Shown piece by piece: positions 24,053 through 36,667 of a stretch of 64,000 nucleotides of DNA. This DNA comes from Musa acuminata AAA Group. Its lineage: Eukaryota > Streptophyta > Magnoliopsida > Zingiberales > Musaceae. A program made the position numbers and the translations under genes. Where the stretch lies: contig NC_088339.1 of assembly GCF_036884655.1 (NCBI RefSeq), positions 25,687,501 through 25,751,500 of the forward strand, in the 5' to 3' direction. The notes beneath the pieces were generated by a model. That model was given only the letters and a program-made list of their open reading frames with translations, did not search any database and was not told the origin of the DNA. Numbering within the stretch: the stretch's first letter is position 1; every line of letters starts with the position of its first letter.

Positions 24053-25140
24053 GTCATTGTAAAGCAAGTAATGAAATACCCATCTTTATTCCCTGCACTT
24101 TCTCTTTGTACCCACTCTTTCCAAGAAGTTAGACATTGAGGTCCAAGTAAGATCAATTCTCATGGTCCCCTGTTCTCTTTTCCACCCTCATTGCTTGCTA
24201 ATTGCATAGTATTTTCCTTTCTTAAATCACCACTGACCATGAATTAGTTTATTGTAATTGGAACATACACAACAAGTACATGACATCATAGCAATTAATT
24301 AAGCCAACATCTTCCCTATCTTTTGGTCAAATTTCAAGATACACTTATAAAAAATTTAAGAGCTCAAAATATTGTTCGATCGAAAGTCGAATATATAAGT
24401 TGATAACATAATTTTTTATTTCTTGTTAGTAGATAAGTTAGTGTGGTTGTTATGCATGCACATGAGGAGGCCCTTCCTTTCTTTGATCCTCACATACAAC
24501 CAAAGTAGTGAGCAAGGAAGGAACCTAAAAGAAGTAACGCCATCATATACGTAGGATGCATGGCTTGCTTCTCACTGTCCTTTGACTACCCATTAATGCA
24601 CCCATCTTGTTCACATAGAGCAGCATGTTGAGGGACACACACCGGCAAGCATCTAACCTCACCCAGCTGCCAGGTTGGAACGATATTGTTAGAAGGCTTT
24701 AAGATTGGATTATTATATTCCATTATTTCAGATTGATTAATTAATTAATTATATATATTCTAATCATATGCTTAATTATATACATATATATATTATTTCT
24801 GATGAAATAAAAAGAGAATATAGGATGCCTCCACAAACACAAACCAAAACCCAAGAAACCCATGCAAGCATGCATGCACATGCATACTATGTGCTCTGCC
24901 TTGCTCTTTCTCTTACTCGGTCACTGCCCTGCCCACGTAGCAGTCGATAGGATTTGGAAAGGAGTAGGCGAAGGGGAAGAGGAGATTACTTCGCTGCTCC
25001 ATCGAACAAAAACCCCACCTTTATCACCTCTCGTCCTCCGCCACGCCGCTTCTTCTCCCCAATCCCGTCTCTTCCCGTCCCTATTAAGCACTCAAACCCG
25101 TCTCTCGTTCTCGTTCTCTCTTGGAATTCCCTCCGAGGCG

Positions 25141-25942
25141 ATGGCTTGGTAACGCTTCGCCTTATTCTCTCGTCGCCCCCTTTCTTATGCCCTGATCGAT
25201 GTGCTATCTGCTTATCTGAGCGTTTCTTGCCGCTGTTCGCTGTGTTCTTTTGTTCTGATCTGAGTCGGATCTTTTCTTTTTCATCTGTGTTCTTGGTTTC
25301 GTCGTCGAAAGTTTGGATTTATCTTTTCTTTTCTTTATCCTAGCGGGTGATCAGGGTTTTAGGGGTCGCTGCGATCCTCGTGCATTTGATCGGATGTGAT
25401 GGGGGTTACCGAGTTCAAACTCAATTTTGTTTTAGATTATTGTTTTGCTGCGGGATTGTATATGAGTTGGACTAAATGTTGCAGCGTTCTTATTCACACC
25501 TCTTTCTTCATATGTGAACCTTTCTAAACTAACGTTCTGCAGCATTATTGTGTTGAGAAGTAGATTTATGCATATGTTTTTTTTTCCAACATCTAGAAAT
25601 TTGTGAAACAGAGATTTAGGGATTTGGTTAGATTTTGCAATCGACTGGTTATCATCTGTTGCTGTTCTAGCATTTGTTTGCATTGGAATATTCTTCTGAA
25701 TTGTTTAATAATACTTGACCATGGTTCTGACAGATGGATGATGAATGTTTTCTCTATCAATGTAAGATGTGCTCTGCTTTACTTTGTAGTTAGGATTTCT
25801 TTATCTGGACACATCTTTGTTCCAGTGTAGCAGGAGTTCTGGTTCTGCATTAGTGAGAGGAGTTATTTCCTGTTCTGCAACTGCACGAGTGCAGACTCTA
25901 CTTTGTACGCATTGGAGAAATCAAACTCCTTTCGGTTCCAAT
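25141..25942 (+). other. Leader intron and possible alternative start exon of the Pumilio gene
   Basis: ATG GCT TG at 25141-25148 is followed by the donor gtaacg. Acceptors after 25830 (gtgtag) or 25833 (tagcag) both join in frame with the Pumilio coding sequence. Unspliced, the ATG yields only three codons and a stop. Whether this exon is translated or purely 5' UTR cannot be settled from sequence. Confidence 0.45.
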
Positions 25943-28900
25943 ATGGAAGCAGGAGCAACCAATGAAGATTGTCATGAGTTTGACAAGATTCTTGAAGAGA
26001 CACCAGATGCTACTACAGGATATACTTGCACCAGAGAATCTATTCAAGGCTTTGAACCGATCTCCTTATTTGAAGTTAGGAGGTCTTCTGCTTCAAGTTA
26101 CTTACGTGACCCATTCAGTACTCTTCAGGCTTGGAAAGATTATGATATCATCTCTTCGGACGACAACTTCACCATGTCTAAGGCACCATCGGATCAGAAG
26201 GACGATTCTCATGACTACCATGGAACATTGACTGTGAATGTCGATCAGGATGCATCAAGCTTGCCAGATGATCAGTCGCTGACTTCAGCATTCCAGGTTA
26301 TGAGTTTTCAGGATAGGATTGCATCTAATTCAAGTAATACATTTTTGGAGCACAATCAAAGTTCAGTTAGTCATGCTTTATCATCGGATGGCAATCAAAC
26401 AGCATACCTGAACAAGTGTTTTTCTGGACTGGATTCCACAGAAAGGGTTCCGTCACCTGGCATGCTAAATGGGGACTGTCTGCCCAATCCAGAATCGCAA
26501 GGTTACTCTGCTTTCATCATTAAGAATGTGCCTAATAAACAATGTAGGATAGTAGACGGACATCATGATGTAAGATCCCTGAAGCCCAATTTTCATGATT
26601 CAAGGAGCCAAGTACCGAGTGTATTGGATGGTCGTAGAGAACAATGGCCAAGCTTCCAAGGCCACTCTGCTGTTATGCCTGTAAAGGCAGATATGCAGAC
26701 TTATGTCCTTCCTGGTGTTCTGGCTGAGGGGATTAAATTTCCGGCTTCATCATTCCAGCATCAGTATTACATGGATGCACCATCCCATGCTTATACACCT
26801 AATCAGCATCTAAGAAACTCCAATATAGCGTGGCACGGAATGGAGAATGAGAGAAACTATAGAAGCCACCCTCATTACCTACAACAGCCTAATAATCATC
26901 ATCTAGAAGTGCATATGCAAAGAAGGAGAAACTCAGAAACTGAGCCGCCGTCGGGGAATGCATCACAATCATATTATGAGGATGAAATTGTGGGTAACAG
27001 GAGATATAATCAGTTGGATCCCTCTTTGCTGAGCGGTGATGTCAGTAGAAACCACCTTAATGAATTTTCTAGCCAACTGCAGAGCTGTCTAATTCCTCAA
27101 GCACAGAAGTTACCATCTTCTTGTGGTTTATATTTTCCTGGCACAGATTATGGTGGATATAATGTTTCAAACAGATTCAGTAAACAAACATTTCCCAGAA
27201 AAAAGTTGACAATGTCTCATGGAGTGAATTCTCGACAAACTCTTAAATCTGGTTCTATGGGAAATAATCAATTTCCAGAACATGGTGGCAACTCTAGGAG
27301 GGAGGTATCTTTTAATTATGTTAACAGTGGTCTTGTTCGGTGTGATGAAATCCCCTACTTGGGTGTTCAGAGAAGCCGTGGTTCGTTTTCCAATATTGCT
27401 GATGACAAATATGATCTGAATTCACCATATCTAAAATATTGTTCACTTGACAATGTAATTGGACAAATACATATATTAGCTAAGGATCAAAATGGTTGCC
27501 GCTTCTTGCAAAAGATATTTGAGGAAGGAAATTATGAAGATATTTATAAGATCTTTGTTGAGATCATTGATCATGTTGTTGAGCTGATGACTGATATTTT
27601 TGGGAACTATCTTATCCAAAAGCTGATCAAAGTTTGTAATGAGGAGCAAATTACAAAGATACTTCGTAAAATTTCTGATAGAGATAGCGAACTCTTTCAG
27701 ATATCGTGCAATCAGCATGGGTATGTTTCTTATTTGTAATTTGATGCTGTTAAACTTTATCCTATATCTATAGTTCCTTTTTCTGTGACCCTGTTGTTTT
27801 CTACTACCTACTGCAGGACTCGTGTCATACAAAAGATAATTGAAACTATCAAAACTCCAGAGCAGTATTCCTTGATTGTCTCCACTCTAAGACCATACAT
27901 TGTGTCACTGATAAAGAACAACAATGGTAGTCACGTTGCACAGCGCTGCCTGCAACACCTTCCTGATGAACACAAAGAGGCAAGAAACTTTTATTTAGTT
28001 AATTTTCTTTTTTGTCTTCTCTTTTGTTTCTGTACAGTTCTATTTTTAAATTGCAAAGGAATTGATATTATTTTTTATATTAGAAATGTTAAAAGAGTCA
28101 TAGTTACATGTCTTGAAAAGGTATACAATACAATGATGTTCCTTCTACATTCCCCATATTATGCTACATAGATCTTTTGATATCTATACAACGTAATAAT
28201 TGTTCTTTTTTTGTGATTTTATAATGCAAATGAGGTCAGTTCAGGATTCGTTCTGTTTGACGTTCACTGTGAATCTGAAAAATAAGTAGTTGAAACAAAA
28301 CCTAACAGGAATAGTCCTATATCTAAAGGGAATATAACATAGAAGAAGGATAGGATACTCCAAAATAATTTATTTAATCCATCCATTTTAGTGAAACAAC
28401 CCCTTCTTGAATAGATGAACTAAAAATTTAGGAAAGTAAAGTTTTTTCCTTTTTTTTTTTTGGTGAAAGGTAAGTGGTGAAGGTGGGATTTAAGCCTAGG
28501 ATCATGCAATAAATTGTCAAAGTTTTTGCCAACTAATCTAGCTAACGTATTCAAAAAATATATCGGATAAGATTTTGAATCCTCAACCTTTGGTAAGTGA
28601 GTCTGGTGCATCACCAGTCTAATTGTTGAAAGTAAAATTTTCATATGATAGAAAATTTATGACTATAGAGTCATAGACTACGAAATACAAATATCACAAG
28701 AAAATGAAACTCTACTATAATATTAAATGTCTGATATGATTGTTGCTTTTAGGCGATTATGACAAATGAAGTCATAGATAATTTGGATGTCAACCGTGTG
28801 CTTATCCTTGGTGGATTATGAATATTTATATATAGTATTAGTCATGCCAATAGTGTATTGTTAGTCGCACTTCCATCTTAATGGCAAGAGACTGACAACA

Positions 28901-31900
28901 TTTGTCACCTCTATCATGCCAAGACATGTGAAATGTACCATGAGTAAGTGTCTAGTTGCATATGCTTGTTAATTACATATGGGAGCATGGATGTTTCCCA
29001 TTTTCATCTTTTAGATTCCTTGGTTGGCACTTCTGACGCTATACATGACTTTTAATATGATATTTTTTTGTGGATGATGAACTTCAAATTAGAAAGATAT
29101 TATTATAATATCCATCTTGTTTACCATTGTCTGTTAGTTTGGAATATTTTACAATGCCTTAAAACCAAAGCATGTGGCTTGGTACAATGGTAAGGTCATT
29201 GCTTTACGACTTGGATTACAAAGATTAGAGACACACAAATAGTCTCTTTATCTAAGAAGGTAATGCTAATTACATTAACTAGCCTCATGCATTGGGCATA
29301 CCTTAGATTTAAAGCATGTTCAATGAGATGTGAATAATTAGTTCTGCAATTTTTGTTATTATTTGTCCCTTGGGAATACAGCTTCTTAAATCAAGCCTAT
29401 TCTTGTTGTCTAATATGGTGATCTGTGGTGAATGGAGAAGGATGGAGGTAGTATGAGCCCCAAAGATGTTAGCCCTGCCTCTTCTAAGATAGCAGGCCCT
29501 GACTGTCTGGGAAAATATTTCTCTTCCATCTATGAATTGTAGGATTGACCTGACCCAAAGTTTGATCAGTTGATAATCGGAAATTGTTACTTTGAAGTCT
29601 AAATTCATACCTTTATTATATGCTCTATTTCTGTGTGATGTTCGGTGAAAAAGATAGTTAACAGAAATTTATAAGACATCTTTCATGAAGGCTTAGAGCA
29701 TTACTCTTTCATTCAGTTTGTAAGCTGCTTTGATATTCATCCAAGGAATTGTCCAAAAAGCTTGGCCTTTTGCCATTGTCCAAGATCTACACAGACCTCA
29801 AAACTTTGCTGGAAGTGTTATGACATCGTTTAGGCTAATTTCCATTGATCTCAATTCTGCAATGATTTTTGTCTTCCAGCTGCAGCCACTGCTAATGCAA
29901 GCTCATGTATTCCAGCTTTATTATGTCAACAAAGTGCATTAGTTGGATTCAAACACTATACTGATATGTAGCATATAACACCTAGCACATTAATGGTACA
30001 TGACTAATATGTGCACAACATCGTGTGGAATGGATGACGCTTGCTGCTTCTGTGCCATTTCTTCTCTAATCCAGCACAGTAACATATCATGCCACTCCAA
30101 CAATTAAACCGCCCCTTCGTTTTTGTTTCAGGGTGGTTCGCATATCGGTCCCCTGTCGAATCAGAGCGTATCGCTCTTATCGGGCGATATACCATGACAC
30201 GACAAACCTTGCTCTAGACTATTTCTCAACTTGTTAATTATAGATCCAGCTCTTGTTTGAAAGTAATGTTTGTTTGGTTAGCCCAAAGCATGATGACAGT
30301 TAATTTGCAACTAATCCATGTATTATCTAGACAGACAAGTATGTCATATTGGTAGCAAGGCAAAAAACACTGAATTAACTCAGTTGCTATGCGTCTCCTC
30401 CAACTGCAATATGGATAGTTATTAAGAATATATATCACTTTCCAAATCTTGAACTTTCTCATACTAGATCTGATGATCTAGTATTTCAAGAATGTAGGTT
30501 TCTGAAGATGTAGAAAAATATAAGCAAAACATCTAGAAGACCATTAGACAATCATCGGAACTATCTTTTGAACTAAGGGTTTTATTGTTGTCAGTATGTA
30601 CCATGTCAGTGACATGCTTACATGTTGATCCACATGTTTTGGCACAGTTGAACTTCCAGCATATGCCCGCAGCCCATTGTTTGGCAAAATCATTTTCCTG
30701 CAGTTCAAGGAATTTGTGTGAATACTGTGATGTTCATGGTATTTGTTGGTTGGCAAGTATCATTATTTGTTTATTGACTAACTGGAGATCTAATCCACTG
30801 CCTTGTTTTTTATGTTCTTAGTTGCTTCAAAATTATCCAATCAACCTTGACTCTCTTTTGTTCAAGTGATCAATTTAATATGTCTATATGTGGAAGCTGA
30901 TCATTTTGATGTTTGTAATACTAGTAAGCTACAATAGTCTTCATTCAACTAGTTTTAAGATTTTTATGGTTCTTTTCTACTACCAATTACTATGGGTGTT
31001 AATAATTTTTCCGTGTAGTTACTTTTTGAAGCTGTAGTTGCTAACGGCATTGAGTTAGCAAGGGATCGCCATGGTTGTTGTGTGCTTCAGAAATGCATCT
31101 CTGATCTGAATACAGAGCAGAAGTTCCGACTAATATCCAATATGACACATGAAGCTTGTGATCTTTCTCAGGACCCTTACGGGTATACTCCTTAATTTCC
31201 TTAATTTGTTTTACAATGCTTTCTATACTAGATGATATTATATTGTTTTGTCCATCTTTTACACATTTAAAAAAAATGTCTGCGATTTGCTAAGATAATG
31301 CTTTTCATATTCATGCCTATGGTATTTTCATATATTAGTCCAACATTTCTTTTGGTCATAAATCTTGAAATTACCTCTAATTGTTGAGCCTTCCAAGTTA
31401 GATACATTTTAGAGAATATTTGCCTCGGATGTATATACCTATTAATGCTTTCTTCCTTTTTAATTTTTGTAGCAATTATGTAGTGCAATATATTCTCATT
31501 CAAGAGATCCCATGGGCAACTGCTGGAATACTCGATCAATTGGAGTTTCATTATGGAACCTTGTCCGTACAAAAATATAGTAGCAATGTGGTGGAGAAGT
31601 GCTTGAAACACGCAGGGAATGACAGACGTGTCAACATAGTTTGGGAATTGATCAGTGATCCTTATTTCCACCATATCTTGCAGGATGCTTTTGGGAATTA
31701 TGTTATCCAATCAGCTCTTAGAGCATGCAAGGTTGAAAAAGTTAAAACTTTATTTCATTACAGCCTTCTCCTTTTCTATTTCTGATGTGGTACCGATTTT
31801 CTTCTTGAGCAGGGGCTACTTCGAGCCACTTTGAGTGAGGCCATTAGGCCCCATGAGGTGGCACTCCGTAGTCATCCTTACGGGAAGAAAATACTCTCCA

Positions 31901-31920
31901 GTGCATACTATGGTAAATAA
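25943..31920 (+). CDS. Pumilio/PUF RNA-binding protein (APUM7-12-like)
   Basis: Sequence-specific binder of 3' UTRs that represses translation or promotes mRNA decay in the cytoplasm. Exons: 25943-27720, 27817-27979, 31019-31182, 31473-31731 and 31813-31920, giving 823 aa. The first 490 residues are a Ser/Asn/Gln-rich disordered region. Eight PUF repeats follow, visible by their core helices: NGCRFLQKIF, FGNYLIQKLI, HGTRVIQKII, NGSHVAQRCL, HGCCVLQKCI, YGNYVVQYIL, YSSNVVEKCL and FGNYVIQSAL. All phases agree. Intron 2 (27980-31018) is 3 kb and starts with GC instead of GT (agag|gcaaga), a recognised minor class. Splicing from an upstream ATG at 25141 could add 37-38 residues (see findings). The repeat arrangement resembles the plant group containing APUM12; exact orthology not resolved. 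Confidence 0.9.
29168..29305 (+). mobile_element. Decayed tRNA-derived SINE (Au-like) in Pumilio intron 2
   Basis: The order of motifs resembles the widespread plant Au SINE: an A-box-like tggcttggtacaatggtaag (29174-29193), a weak B-box-like ggattacaaagatta, then aatagtctcttt and aaggtaatgctaattacatt, corresponding to the Au segments around acagcctcttt and gggtaaggctgcgtaca. The CpG-containing positions are mostly changed to TG or CA, as expected of an old methylated copy. Ends and target-site duplication are unclear. Confidence 0.5.
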
Positions 31921-33179
31921 CTTGTATTGTTTTGGTTGATCATTAGGAAGCTGATGACATTTTGCACAGTGCAACCAGGGAACTGGAAACAGTTTTTGCA
32001 GTTCATGTAATCTATGTGTAACACCGCAATAAGTCAGAAAGACCGCAAGATTCAGCTTTTAGTACTCCGCAAAATTGGGTGCCCCATGGCACATTAAATG
32101 AGCAAAACAGGTTGACGCTAGCATTTCTTGTTCTGGTTCAAACTTGTCGCATATGTTAAAGTAGTTGTTTAACAAGGGGATTATGTAGAAACAGTTTAGT
32201 ATCTCATTGTTGTTTATTTTAGTTTATTTATTTGTCTGGTGGATTATGATTTGCCATTGTCGCAATTCCTTTCCTGTATACTCTTCCTTGTTCATTGTTA
32301 TATGACACAGAAGGTTGTCTCAAAACAACAACATGCAGCTTAAGCAATTATTCCATACTCAGATTCTCTCCTGTTATTTCTTTTTTCCTGACGAGTTATG
32401 TGAAGCTTGCATACATACATGTGATCATGCCCTACTTATTCAACAAACTACTCTTGTGATCTATAATCTGAAATATGATAGGTTGCACTTCAAAATTGAA
32501 CATGTTTCCTCTGTGCCCTTTAACACTCCACATATTCTCGTTCTCTCACATAGGTTGCACTTCTCTTACACTATTAATAAGGTTGTCACTTTATCTTACT
32601 TGCAAAAACAAATAACAATTATAATGCGTGTATACAACGATTGTACCTGCAATTGCTGATATCGCAATTGATCCTTGCAAATATTTCCAGTTTCTGGCAT
32701 CAGTTGATTAATCCAAATGGTTGCAAAATGTTAACTTTATTATAGATGTGGATCCGTGATGACATGATATAAATATTGCACTAGTAAATATTAAAATTGA
32801 GATTCTTTTACCAGTATTAAATTAAGCATTTGCATGGAAGTCTAAATTCTGTTGTAATTGCGGATTAATTTGGGACTGATGTATGGGTCGAAGTTTTCTG
32901 ACCCATGAACGGTTCGAACCTATCGAACCTGACCAGCTGGAATCCACTCCACGACTAGTCCTCGAACCCAAAAAAGGCCTTTATCGCTCAAATGACGGAA
33001 ACACCCTTATGACACATGGCTAGTGTTAAGAATGAGAGAGGCCAGTTTGGTCTCTCAAAGGTATTTCTTAAACCCTAAGCGCTTTAAACCTAGCGCCCGA
33101 ACTCGATACACCTAAATCCCGACGGCGGAAGAGAGGAGATCTCCACCCAGTTTGTAGGCGGCGGACATCGGCGACGAGC
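31921..33179 (+). promoter_or_regulatory. Pumilio 3' region and GAR1 promoter
   Basis: The left part should hold the Pumilio 3' UTR, followed by AT-rich spacer. Just upstream of GAR1 there is a telo-box aaaccctaa at 33070-33078 and a near copy aaacctag at about 33085, about 100 bp before the ATG. Telo-boxes are typical of plant ribosome-biogenesis gene promoters. No other gene seen. Confidence 0.5.
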
Positions 33180-35106
33180 ATGCGGCCTCCGAGGGGTGGT
33201 GGAGGGGGTTTCAGAGGCCGTGATGGGGGTTTCAGGGGCCGCGATGGGGGTCGTGGCGGTGGCAGAGGTGGGCGGTTCGGCGGGCGCGGCGGCGGCAGAG
33301 GCCGTGGGGGTGGCTATGACGAAGGCCCTCCCGCGGAAGTCGTAGGTGCATATATCAACCTCTTAATCCTCAGTTTTCTTGTGGAATAGACTTGATTATT
33401 CCGAAATGCTGTGACGATCGACGTGTATTTTTGTGTAGAGATTTCTAGTTTCCTCCACGCTTGTGAAGGAGACGCCGTCACGAAGCTCACCAACGAGAAG
33501 ATACCTTACTTCAATGCCCCAATATATTTGCAGAACAAAACTCAGATCGGAAAGGTGGATGAGATCTTTGGGCCCATAAATGAAGCGGTAACTCATTTCT
33601 CTTCTGAGTACTCCACGCATTTTCAGTTTGATCGTGGCTTTATCATGTCTTTTGTACCCTCCTTCAGCATTTCTCGATCAAGATGCTGGAAGGGATAATT
33701 GCAACTTCGTATTCACCCGGTGACAAGTTCTACATCGACCCCGCAAAGCTATTGCCATTGACACGATTTCTCCCCAGGCCTAAGTATAACAAATTCCAAC
33801 TTTTTCGTTGATTATTTACTGACCGTCTTCGTATCTTCTCAGCATGGTGATGCGTGTTGCTTTATTATGGGTCTATTGTAGCATGTTCATATGCCCTTTA
33901 TTTTCCTAGTTATGTGATTGGCATTCTTTTGACATTGGGGTAGTTTGGTGCATTTGTTTGATATTCTTTGATCTTGCTGTTGTCTTTACTTATCTTCTCT
34001 TTCACGAAAAAAAATCGAGTCAGTTGCTTGAAATGAGTTGTAGGACAATGTTCTTCAACTTATCTTGACATATTTAGATACAATGCGGATGCTTTGTTGA
34101 TGTGATGTTCACTCAGGGTTGTAGAACGAGTTCCCTCTTTGAGAAAAGAGAGGTGCAAGTAGTTTGGTGAAAGGACAAAGTGAGAACTCAAAGAATGTTA
34201 TTTCCTTTGCGAAATATATGCTGACAAACTCCTTTGTGCCAGATCTGTTTGGTTTTTTATTAGAATTCATAAAATTCATGTTGGAAGATTGTTTTGACTA
34301 GTTTGCTTTTGGATTTGGCATGAAGATCCAAAACAAGCCAGCTCCATTGGGGTAGCTTATGCAATTTGACATCGTCGGTGACAGTCACCATCTCATTTAG
34401 GGGGAATTTGATTTTTTGTTGTGACTATAGCTCATCAGTAGCATGATTTTCCTATTCTGAATATGGATGGTGTTCTTATCGGCTTTTGCTTTGTTTTTTC
34501 CATATGCATACTAGTATCATGTCCTCGGGAATTGCTGGAAGCTTTGTTTGAAACTAAGTGGTATTATGCAAACAATAACTCCATTGGTATTGCTTGCACT
34601 AACTCTGTCCTAAACTGGCTTGGCTATTTAGGCTTAACACCAATGTTTTTCACAATCCCGTACGTTTACCACACACGTATTATTATTATCTTATGATTCC
34701 CAGTGAAGATTTAGACATGGATGCCACCTTTTCTCCCGTCTTTTCTGTTGACTGAAACTTGAGGTGCAACTTTATTGATAGATAGATACGAAAGGGCAAA
34801 TATTGATTTCTGCTGCTTGCTATGTCTGAAGAAGTTTGTGGGTCTTAAATCAACAACTCTTAGGTCTTCATCCTAGGTTGAAATAATTTTCAAATATATT
34901 TTTTGTTCTAAAAGGTTTGTTTGTGTTGGATTTCCTGTTGCAGGGGACAAGAAGCAACTAGAGGTGGACGAGGTGGCGGCAGAGGAGGGGGTCGTGGAGG
35001 AGGGCGCGGCGGAGGCTTCCGTGGAAGAGGTGGTCCTAGGGGCGGTAGAGGCGGGCCTCCAAGAGGAGGCGGGCGTGGTGGTTTTAGAGGCCGTGGTAGG
35101 TTTTAG
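33180..35106 (+). CDS. GAR1: H/ACA ribonucleoprotein subunit GAR1
   Basis: Nucleolar protein of the H/ACA snoRNP, which pseudouridylates rRNA and snRNA. Exons: 33180-33345, 33439-33587, 33668-33783 and 34944-35106, giving 197 aa with consistent phases and GT-AG introns. The core, about residues 56-143, contains [40 protein letters not shown] and [19 protein letters not shown], the diagnostic Gar1 beta-barrel. It is flanked by glycine/arginine-rich (RGG) tails of about 55 residues on each side, each on its own exon, as in Arabidopsis GAR1. The tails mediate RNA contact and nucleolar targeting in the family. Intron 3 (1.16 kb) is the longest; I looked for box C/D or H/ACA snoRNA signatures in it and saw no convincing one. 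Confidence 0.95.
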
Positions 35107-36667
35107 GGCAAAATGCTTGCAAGCATTGCAGCAATCTTAGAGCAAAATCCCTCTGCCCCTATTCAGTTAACATCCTTTTTTCCTGCCCAAGCTCAAATGC
35201 AAGTTTCACAATTCTACTGGAACAACATGGAATAGCTCCAGGATTTGGCTTTTCCCAAAAACAAAAAAAAACAAAAAAACTGCACCAACTTTGATATGCT
35301 TTCATTAGCAATATTTTCCTGAGTAACTTTATGTTGTATCCTCCTAATTTCCTCGATTTTATTAAGATTTCATGTGATGGTTGGATCAGCGATGATAAGG
35401 CATGCCTTTTGTAAAGCATGCCGAAACTTCCCCTTGGATCCTGCAACTTGCATTTGTTTTTACTGTCGTTTCTGGATGATGCAAGTATGATGGAGTCTTA
35501 GGTGGACTCAAGTAATCATCGATTAGTTATATTTCTCGTATTCAAAGTTGTTACATACCTCTGGATCAAATTTAAGACAACACAAGTATCTCTAGCGATA
35601 ATGTTTCATCTGTCGGCATAATACAATCGTGATGTTGGTCCGAATGAACCAAGTATGCGCCAAATGAATACATACAAATCCCAATTCCCTCGAGCAATGA
35701 GTTGGTCGAGTCAGCTAAATTCCTAAGTCGACAAGATCTTAAAATTGGATTGATGGGCCCTTAAAAGCTCGACCCTTTTGTGAAGGGTAACCCTCCAAGA
35801 AATTGGCACATGTTTCTTGAACTGGCCAGCACATGGTTTTCTTTAGTGAAAGGCGACGATAAGGTCATGAGGCTTCTACCGGTCCGGGGATAACTTGGTA
35901 CGTATGATCTTGATGATAATTTTTCTTTTTAGTAATTAATAATACTAGTCATATTCATATATATCTTCGTGAAATGGACCATAACTATTCACCACTTGCT
36001 TATTCCAACCAGCGGCTCCTTCGCGTCATGTGTTCTTATCCAGCCACGCGGTCTCCTAAAAACCGCGTATTCCTACCAAAACTCGGACCGATCAACCGTC
36101 ATATAAAAGGTTTCTTGGACTGGCTGAGTCATCCCTCAAATTTCTTAGGATGCGGACATCACCCGGACAGTTTCTGGGGCGTCGTTCTAAATACTAGTAT
36201 TCTGAACCCAATTAATTATTAATGCCACGTCGCCCCTCAAAATCCACTCGTGAGAACAGTCTCCACCGACGATCCCATAGCTTCCTGTACTATCAGCAGT
36301 AGCCAATGGAACCCGCAAATATTCTGCCGTTCGAGTGCATACAGCTGAGTCGTGTGACCGACTCGTCGAGCGCGGGCTGAGTTACGCGATGAAATGGTGC
36401 CACTGCCTGCGGTTGGATGGATGATGAGGGACAAACCGAATGCGATCGTATGGGACGTTTTGCCCTCCCGCGTAGCTCGCACGCGTGATTATGCACGTGT
36501 AAATCACGTGATGGCTAGTGGTAACTTGTGTAATTTACACCAAGTATGGGCCGTTTGAGTTAACGCGGACACTCGGTTCGGTCTATAACATCGGAGCGAA
36601 TACTTCTTCCCCCGTCCTGCCGTCGTCGCGAAGAAAGTGGTTATCCGCCTAAACCTCGGCACGCCCG
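35107..36667 (+). promoter_or_regulatory. Intergenic DNA and EDR1 promoter with twin G-boxes
   Basis: The GAR1 3' UTR is followed by spacer without genes. Two perfect G-boxes, cacgtg, lie at 36494-36499 and 36505-36510, 11 bp apart start to start, about 160-175 bp upstream of the EDR1 ATG. This is a classical target for bZIP/bHLH factors. Function is inferred from the motif only. Confidence 0.5.

Larger units (their letters stand above)
22480..25140. other. Intergenic DNA and upstream region of the Pumilio gene
   Basis: Divergent intergenic region, AT-rich, without recognisable genes. It contains a (TA)n run at 23272-23322 and a (CT)n run at 24021-24051. From about 24950 to 25140 the plus strand becomes C/T-rich, as in plant core promoters and leaders. 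A tatatata block near 24780-24795 could be a TATA-rich promoter segment. Confidence 0.5.

Noticed and set aside
30119..30195. ggttcgcatatcggtcccctg...gggcgatatac segment, possibly another GC-rich dispersed repeat
   Set aside because: Suggestive composition only; no ends or duplication found, so not called.
33784..34943. GAR1 intron 3 as a host for an intronic snoRNA
   Set aside because: No paired C (RTGATGA) and D (CTGA) boxes with a terminal stem, and no H/ACA hairpin pair, could be found by eye.
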